A DNA stretch of 64,000 bases from Rhodococcus_G sp042879035 (GTDB lineage: Bacteria > Actinomycetota > Actinomycetes > Mycobacteriales > Mycobacteriaceae): contig NZ_JBIAOU010000011.1 in the NCBI RefSeq assembly GCF_042879035.1, positions 1 through 64,000 of the forward strand, given 5' to 3'. The first letter of the stretch is position 1, and the number at the start of each line of letters is the position of its first letter. Position numbers and translations under genes: made by a program. The notes below the pieces were generated by a model. That model had not been told where the DNA came from, searched no databases, and saw only the letters and a program-made list of their open reading frames with translations. This document shows positions 58,955 through 64,000 of the stretch, one piece after another.

Positions 58955-60306
58955 TCATCGAGCGGGGGGACGCGACGCGGTCGCCGCGCCGCAGGATCCG
59001 GGCGTGGGAGGCGGCTGCCCTCGGTGGTCTGCTGGTCGTGGTGGCGGGGGCGGCGCTCGTGGTGCAGCAGGCCGAGCCGGCCACGACGGCTCCGCCGGCA
59101 GCCGAGGCGAATCCGTTCGAGCAGGCGCGTCGTGCCGGTGTCCAGGACCTGCTCGACCGGTGGGCGGCGGCGACCCGGGCCGGTGACCAGGCGGCGCTCG
59201 CGGCGCTGTTCGACCCCGCCGCGATGCCGGAATTCCTGCCGTCCGAGATCCGGCGCGCGGCCAACCTCGGTGGTGTCCCACTGTCCGACTGGGGCTACGA
59301 GATCGGCACCGGCCCCGAGACACCGGTGCCCAGCGACCTGGCGGAGCAGCTGCAGGCGACCGACGTGTGGGCGCCGCAGGTCTACCTGCGCTACGCGATC
59401 GCGGGTGCCGACCAGGGGTCCACGCGCAAGCCGGTGTCACTGGTGGTCGCACGCCGCGGCGACACGTGGACCCTGGTCTCCGATCGTCCGCTGCCGGAGT
59501 ACGACCGTCGAACATGGCGTGGCCCCTGGGATTTCGGTCCGGTCGTGGCACGGTCCGTGAGGACGGGTGAGACGGCCTCGGTGGTGCTCGGCCATCCCGG
59601 GCAGCAGCAGTGGATCGAGGCCATCGCCACCGAACTCGCCACCGCCGTCCCCACGGTGAGCGAGGTGTGGGGAGACGACTGGTCACGGCGCGCGGTGGTG
59701 ATCGTCACCGCCGACCAGGACGAGTTCACCGAACAGGTCGGCGGCCAGCACAGCGGATCGGACATCGCCGCGGTCGCCGTCTCCGACGCGGTCACGCCCG
59801 GCTCGGGGACCGTCACCGGCCAGCGGATCGTGTTCAGCCCCAGTGCCGGTGAGCGGCTCACCGAGGCGTCCCGCCGGGCGGTCCTGCGCCACGAACTCAC
59901 CCACGTCGCCACCCGGGCGACGACGACGGACGGGTCACCGATGTGGATGCTCGAGGGGTTCGCCGACTACGTCGGGCACCGGGGTTCCGGGGAGGACGTC
60001 CGGTCCGTCGCCCCGACGGTGTCGGCGGCGGTGGACCTCCACGGCCCTCCGGTGCGGTTGCCGTCCGACGCCGACTTCGCGGCGGGTGGCGAACGCGCTC
60101 TCGCCGCGTACGAATCCGCGTGGAGCGTCGCCGCTTTCGTCGCTGACCGGTTCGGGGAGGACCGACTGCGCGCCCTGTACCGGGAGCTGTCCACGGGGCC
60201 GGTGGACGCCGACGTCGTCGACGAGCGCGTCCGATCCGTGCTCGGGGTGTCGACCCGCGACCTGATCGGGCAGTGGGGCGCGTGGTTCGTGGACCGGATC
60301 GCCTGA
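58951..60306 (+). CDS. Membrane-anchored HExxH metallopeptidase (gluzincin/peptidase MA-like)
   Basis: About 452 residues, with an N-terminal membrane anchor (WEAAALGGLLVVVAGAALVV near 20-42) and an extracellular region. A zinc motif HELTH (about 314-318; RHELTHVATRATTTDGSPMW) with a downstream Glu in WMLEGFADYVG is the gluzincin pattern HExxH...E. A conserved N-terminal module (about 50-180) resembles SnoaL/NTF2-type folds. No ATG or GTG occurs in frame near the N-terminus; the best start is CTG at 58951, overlapping the NlpC/P60 stop by 4 bases (CTGA). Together with the NlpC/P60 gene it looks like an envelope-remodelling pair. Confidence 0.8.
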   Translation: MIIERGDATRSPRRRIRAWEAAALGGLLVVVAGAALVVQQAEPATTAPPAAEANPFEQARRAGVQDLLDRWAAATRAGDQAALAALFDPAAMPEFLPSEIRRAANLGGVPLSDWGYEIGTGPETPVPSDLAEQLQATDVWAPQVYLRYAIAGADQGSTRKPVSLVVARRGDTWTLVSDRPLPEYDRRTWRGPWDFGPVVARSVRTGETASVVLGHPGQQQWIEAIATELATAVPTVSEVWGDDWSRRAVVIVTADQDEFTEQVGGQHSGSDIAAVAVSDAVTPGSGTVTGQRIVFSPSAGERLTEASRRAVLRHELTHVATRATTTDGSPMWMLEGFADYVGHRGSGEDVRSVAPTVSAAVDLHGPPVRLPSDADFAAGGERALAAYESAWSVAAFVADRFGEDRLRALYRELSTGPVDADVVDERVRSVLGVSTRDLIGQWGAWFVDRIA

Positions 60307-60363
60307 CGGCCTTCCCGCCACCCTGCGACACCGACGCGGGCGGGCACCGCCTACGGTGGACGC

Positions 60364-61488
60364 ATGCGCCGAACCCTGTTGGTGACGAACGACTTTCCAC
60401 CGCGACCCGGCGGCATCCAGTCCTACCTGCAGTCCCTGACCGCGGCGTTGCCCGCGGACCGGCTCGTCGTGTACGCGCCCCGGTGGCGCGGCGACAGTCA
60501 CACCAGGTTCGACGCCGCGCAGCCGTTCGAGGTGGTCCGGCATCCGACCACGCTGATGGTGCCGACTCCACTGGTCGCGCGGCGCGCCGCGAAACTGATC
60601 CGCAGCCACGACTGCGAGAGCGTGTGGTTCGGTGCCTCGGCGCCGCTCGCGTTGCTGGCACCGCACCTGCGCCGCGCCGGCGCGCAGAACGTGGTCGCGA
60701 GCACGCACGGCCACGAGGTCGGCTGGTCGATGGTGCCGGGCGCGCGCCGGTCGTTGCGCCGGATCGGTGACACCACCGACGCGATCACCTACGTCAGCAA
60801 GTACACCCGCGGACGGTTCGCGTCCGCGTTCGGGCCCCGGTCCGGACTCGAACACCTGCCGCCCGGTGTCGACGCCGAGATCTTCCGCCCCGACCCGGCG
60901 GCGCGGGCCGAGCTGCGCGCGCGGTACGGGCTGGGGGAGCGGCCCACTGTCCTGTGCCTGTCCCGGCTGGTGCCCCGCAAGGGTCAGGACGTCCTGATCC
61001 GGGCGCTGCCGCGGATCCGGAAGCGGATCGACGGCGCGGTGCTGGTGATCGTCGGCGGCGGACCGTACGAGGAGTCGCTGCGCCGGCTGGTGCGGTCGGT
61101 CGGGGTCGAGGACCATGTCGTGTTCACCGGCGGCGTGCCCGCCGCGGAACTGGCCGCCCACCACACGATCGCCGACGTGTTCGCGATGCCGTGCCGCACG
61201 CGCGGCGCCGGACTGGACGTCGAGGGCCTGGGGATCGTGTTCCTGGAGGCGTCGGCGACCGGGGTGCCGGTGATCGCCGGCGACTCCGGCGGGGCACCGG
61301 AGACGGTGCGGGAGGGCGAGACCGGGCACGTGGTGCGCGGCCGGTCGGTGACCGCCGTGGCCGACGCCGTGGTCTCGGTGCTCGAGGACCGGGACCGGGC
61401 GGCGGCGATGGGGGCGGCCGGACGTCGCTGGGTGGTCGAGCAGTGGCGCTGGGAGACCCTGGCCGCCAAGCTCGCCGGCCTGCTGTAG
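60364..61488 (+). CDS. pimB: GDP-mannose-dependent alpha-mannosyltransferase (PimB-like, GT4)
   Basis: 374 residues. GT-B fold: MRRTLLVTNDFPPRPGGIQS with the glycine loop, STHGHEVGWSMVPGARR, SRLVPRKGQDVLIRAL and the ExE motif region GLGIVFLEASATG with the nucleotide-binding Glu. It adds a mannose to PIM1 in phosphatidylinositol mannoside synthesis, in the cytosolic leaflet. Position matches Rv2188c (PimB'). No signal peptide. Starts ATG, 57 bases after the metallopeptidase gene, and ends at the second convergent palindrome. Confidence 0.93.
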   Translation: MRRTLLVTNDFPPRPGGIQSYLQSLTAALPADRLVVYAPRWRGDSHTRFDAAQPFEVVRHPTTLMVPTPLVARRAAKLIRSHDCESVWFGASAPLALLAPHLRRAGAQNVVASTHGHEVGWSMVPGARRSLRRIGDTTDAITYVSKYTRGRFASAFGPRSGLEHLPPGVDAEIFRPDPAARAELRARYGLGERPTVLCLSRLVPRKGQDVLIRALPRIRKRIDGAVLVIVGGGPYEESLRRLVRSVGVEDHVVFTGGVPAAELAAHHTIADVFAMPCRTRGAGLDVEGLGIVFLEASATGVPVIAGDSGGAPETVREGETGHVVRGRSVTAVADAVVSVLEDRDRAAAMGAAGRRWVVEQWRWETLAAKLAGLL

Positions 61489-61557
61489 GTGCGCTTCGCG
61501 CAGTGGTGCACTTGTGGAGGGCGGGCCGTCCGAAAGTGCACCACTGCGCTACGCGCA
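61489..61557. repeat. Convergent-end palindrome, copy 2
   Basis: GCAGTGGTGCACTT (61500-61513) pairs perfectly with AAGTGCACCACTGC (61534-61547). The first 25 bases after the pimB stop are identical to those after the LLM stop at 20535, and the loop region is close to the reverse complement of copy 1's loop. It joins the ends of pimB and fadD15. Confidence 0.75.
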
Positions 61558-63363
61558 TCATGCGTAGAGGGCCGCGATGACGTCGCCGTGGTTCTGGTGA
61601 ATGATGTTGCGCTTGAGCTTGAGGGTCGGGGTGAGCTCGCCCGTCTCCTCCGTGAAGTCGACCGGCAGGATGCGGTACTTCTTGATCGACTCGGCGTGCG
61701 AGACGAGCTTGTTCGCCTCGGCGATCGCCTCGTCGACCTCCGCGACCAGGTCGGCGTCGGCCACCAGGTCCGCTACGGACGCACTCGTGGCCTTGCCGTT
61801 GCGCTCGAGCCACCCCGGCCATGCCTCCGGATCGATCGTGATCAGCGCGGCGATGAACGGCTTCTGATCACCCACGACCAGCGCCTGGCTGATCAGCGGG
61901 TGCGCCCGCAGGTGGTCCTCGAGGCCGGCCGGGGCCACGTTCTTGCCGCCGGCGGTGACGATGATCTCCTTCTTGCGGCCGGTGATGCTCAAATAGCCCT
62001 CGGTGTCGAGGGAGCCGAGGTCGCCGGTGTGGAACCAGCCGTCCTCGATGGCGTCGGCGGTGGCGGCCTCGTTGCGCCAGTACTCGGTGAACACCACCGG
62101 GCCGGCGAGCATGATCTCGCCGTCCTCGGCGATGCGGACCGAGTTGCCCGCCAACGGCTTTCCGACGGTACCGACCTTCTGGTGGCCCGGGGTGTTGACG
62201 GTGATCGCGGCGGTGGTCTCGGTGAGGCCGTAGCCCTCGTAGATCGTCACGCCGAGGCCGCGGAAGAAGTGCCCCAGCCGCGCGCCGAGCGGTGCGCCAC
62301 CCGAGATCGCCAGCTGGCAGCGGCCGCCGAGCGCGGCCTTGAGCTTGCTGTACACCAGCCGGTCGAACACGGTGTGCTCGAGATTGAGGAGCAGGCCGGC
62401 GCCGCCGGTGTCCTGCGCCTGACTCCACTTCACCGCCACATCGGCGGCGAGGTCGAAGATCCGGCCCTTGCCCTCGCTGTGCGCCTTCTGCCGGGCGGTG
62501 TTGTAGACCTTCTCGAACACCCGCGGCACCGACAGGATGAAGTCCGGCTTGAATTCACCGAAGGTCGCGACCAGGTTCTTCGTGTCGGCGGTGTGGCCGA
62601 CCGTCGCGCCGGCGTTGAACGCCGCCAGGCTGACCGCTCGGGCGAGCACGTGCGCCAGCGGCAGGAACATCAGGTTGCGGCGGCCCGGCTGAAGCAGGGC
62701 CCCGAATCCGGATGTCGCGATCGCCTGGGACTCCGCGAGCAGATTCGAGTGGGTCAGCATGCAGCCCTTGGGGCGGCCGGTGGTGCCGGAGGTGTAGATC
62801 AGTGTGGCCGGGTCGGCGGCCTTCAGCGCGGCGGTCCTGGTCCGCACCTGCTCGTCGGAGATCTCCGCGCCGCGTTCGACGAGCGCGGCGATCGCGCCGG
62901 CGCTGCCGTCGGTGGTCTCGATCTGCAGCAGCACTCGCAGGGCGGGGGACTGTTCGGCGACCTCGGCGACGGTGGTCCGGTGGCCGTCGTTCTCCACGAT
63001 CAGCCCGACGGCGGACGAATCCTCGAGGATCCAGCGCACCTGCTCGGCGGAAGAGGTCTCGTAGACCGGGACGGTCACTGCGCCGGCCGCCCAGATCGCG
63101 AAGTCGAGGATCGGCCACTCGTATCGTGTCGCCGACATCAGGGCCACCCGGTCGCCGGGCTCGACGCCCGACGCGATCAGTCCCGTGGCGACGGCGGTGA
63201 CCTGCTCGGCGACCTCGGCGGCGGTGACGTCGGTCCAGGTGCCACCCGTGAGCCGTCGGAACACGGCCAGGTTCGGGGTCGCGGCCGCGTGGTCGAAGAC
63301 CGCGTCGACAGCGGATCCGTCGGCCGGAACGGTGAAGTTGGGGGGAACGCTGAATTCACGCAC
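61558..63363 (-). CDS. fadD15: Long-chain fatty acid--CoA ligase (FadD15-like)
   Basis: 601 residues. Adenylate-forming enzyme: YTSGTTGRPKGCMLTHSN (P-loop), ISGGAPLGARLGHFFRGLG, YEGYGLTETTAAITVN, GWFHTGDLGSLDTEGYLSIT and the C-terminal GRKKEIIVTAGGKN hinge. Activates long-chain fatty acids with ATP and CoA. Same context as M. tuberculosis Rv2187. ATG start. It faces pimB at the shared palindrome and diverges from the SRPBCC genes. Confidence 0.95.
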   Translation of the reverse strand: MREFSVPPNFTVPADGSAVDAVFDHAAATPNLAVFRRLTGGTWTDVTAAEVAEQVTAVATGLIASGVEPGDRVALMSATRYEWPILDFAIWAAGAVTVPVYETSSAEQVRWILEDSSAVGLIVENDGHRTTVAEVAEQSPALRVLLQIETTDGSAGAIAALVERGAEISDEQVRTRTAALKAADPATLIYTSGTTGRPKGCMLTHSNLLAESQAIATSGFGALLQPGRRNLMFLPLAHVLARAVSLAAFNAGATVGHTADTKNLVATFGEFKPDFILSVPRVFEKVYNTARQKAHSEGKGRIFDLAADVAVKWSQAQDTGGAGLLLNLEHTVFDRLVYSKLKAALGGRCQLAISGGAPLGARLGHFFRGLGVTIYEGYGLTETTAAITVNTPGHQKVGTVGKPLAGNSVRIAEDGEIMLAGPVVFTEYWRNEAATADAIEDGWFHTGDLGSLDTEGYLSITGRKKEIIVTAGGKNVAPAGLEDHLRAHPLISQALVVGDQKPFIAALITIDPEAWPGWLERNGKATSASVADLVADADLVAEVDEAIAEANKLVSHAESIKKYRILPVDFTEETGELTPTLKLKRNIIHQNHGDVIAALYA

Positions 63364-63479
63364 GTGAGGCCTCCGAACCTGCGGATACTGACGAGTAGGT
63401 TTGTGCTCGTGTCCACTCTAAACCCTGTCGGATGCGACCTGCGCCACGCCGGTCGGCCGGGATGTGTGAAGCTAAGCGG

Positions 63480-63872
63480 GTGAGCAGTATCCAGGTCGCG
63501 GACCAGACGTTCATCGCGGCGGCCCCGCAGCGGGTCGCCGAGTGCCTCGCCGTGCCCTCGAAATGGCGCCGGTGGTGGCCGGATCTGCGGATCGACGTCC
63601 GGGAGGACCGGGCGGAGAAGGGGATTCGCTGGTCGGTCGGCGGCGCGCTGACCGGGACCATGGAGATCTGGCTCGAACCCGAACTCGACGGCACGATCGT
63701 CCACTACTTCCTGCACGCCGAGCCGGTCGGTACCTCGCCCGCGGAGGCCGCCGGGCCGGACCTCGCCGGCATGAACCACGCGCGGCGACTGGCGGGCAAG
63801 GTGATGACCTTCGAGGCGAAACGGGAACTCGAGGCAGGACGCCCGGCGGGCGAGAGTCCGCAGCCGCGGTGA
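63480..63872 (+). CDS. SRPBCC/polyketide-cyclase-like protein (Rv2186c-like)
   Basis: 130 residues from GTG at 63480. SSIQVADQTFIAAAPQRVAE, then KWRRWWPDLRIDVREDRAEK and GTMEIWLEPELDGTIVHYFL form a START/SRPBCC-type beta-rich cavity. No catalytic motif; such proteins bind lipids or hydrophobic ligands. It is 116 bases from fadD15, divergent, and 40 bases upstream of the second SRPBCC gene. Confidence 0.8.
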   Translation: MSSIQVADQTFIAAAPQRVAECLAVPSKWRRWWPDLRIDVREDRAEKGIRWSVGGALTGTMEIWLEPELDGTIVHYFLHAEPVGTSPAEAAGPDLAGMNHARRLAGKVMTFEAKRELEAGRPAGESPQPR

Positions 63873-63912
63873 GGACGCCGCGGTACAGGTAGGAAAGGAG
63901 ACGCTCGCCCGA

Positions 63913-64000
63913 ATGCCCGAGAAGACCAAGATGTCGATCGCGATCGCCGCGCCGCCGCAGCGGGTGATGGACGTGATCGCGGACTACGACGCCTATCCGG
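63913..64000 (+). CDS. SRPBCC-family protein, N-terminal part (Rv2185c/TB16.3-like)
   Basis: 29 codons before the window edge: MPEKTKMSIAIAAPPQRVMD and VIADYDAYP. The pattern (start, then APPQRVMDVIADYDAYP) matches the N-terminus of the mycobacterial TB16.3 cyclase/START-like protein. ATG at 63913 with GGAAAGGAG upstream. Truncated by the window, not by mutation. Confidence 0.7.
   Translation, partial: MPEKTKMSIAIAAPPQRVMDVIADYDAYP

Overview
The window is high-GC actinobacterial DNA, most likely from a Rhodococcus or close relative in the Mycobacteriales. From about 0.2 to 64 kb the gene order follows, in reverse, the Mycobacterium tuberculosis stretch around Rv2229c to Rv2185c as I recall it: zinc-ribbon protein, RNase H/phosphatase, panB, Hip1-like hydrolase, glnA2, glnE, glnA1, RDD protein, DUF4191, lipA, lipB, a TIGR01777 epimerase, sucB/dlaT, pepB, gcvT, ilvE, cobS/T, glycerate kinase, an IscA-like protein, a PfkB kinase, asnB, ctaC, ctaF, qcrB/A/C, ctaE, trpD, a DnaQ-UvrC-type nuclease, an NlpC/P60 protein, pimB, fadD15 and an SRPBCC protein. 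Locus names are from memory; nothing was searched.

Layout. 0-4 kb: the 3' end of an IS3-family element, the zinc-ribbon protein, RNase H/phosphatase, rnpB and a possible 33-residue small gene. 4-11 kb: an RNB ribonuclease, then a minus-strand run (CHAD, proline iminopeptidase, lipoprotein, panB), a broken DUF559 gene between two related hairpins, and a Hip1-like lipoprotein hydrolase. 11-24.5 kb: the glutamine synthetase block (glnA2, glnE, glnA1). It is split between glnE and glnA1 by about 7 kb holding an NlpC/P60 endopeptidase, a deazaflavin-type reductase and a GntR-rhodanese-ThiM-LLM monooxygenase-flavoenzyme group. 24.5-35 kb: lipoate synthesis and use, pepB, gcvT and ilvE. 35-42 kb: a dehalogenase-like hydrolase, late cobalamin genes and a GlxA-type regulator. 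42-53 kb: the respiratory bcc-aa3 supercomplex genes (ctaC, ctaF, qcrCAB, ctaE) with asnB. 53-64 kb: trpD, a DEDD/GIY-YIG nuclease, a cell-wall hydrolase group behind a c-di-AMP riboswitch, pimB, fadD15 and SRPBCC proteins.

The working themes are nitrogen assimilation (GlnA1 with a GlnR-type box, GlnE, GlnA2, AsnB), lipoylation and its dehydrogenase E2 client, terminal respiration, and cell-envelope biogenesis. Most genes are conserved housekeeping genes.

The less ordinary material is in the inserted organosulfur/thiazole-like cluster, a family of long palindromic repeats (one apparently cut by the IS), a near-identical palindrome pair at two convergent gene ends 41 kb apart, structured leaders of NlpC/P60 genes, a 64-residue orphan sigma-region-4 protein, and a dehalogenase-like enzyme that has lost both halide-binding residues. 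I saw no tRNA, rRNA, CRISPR array or prophage.
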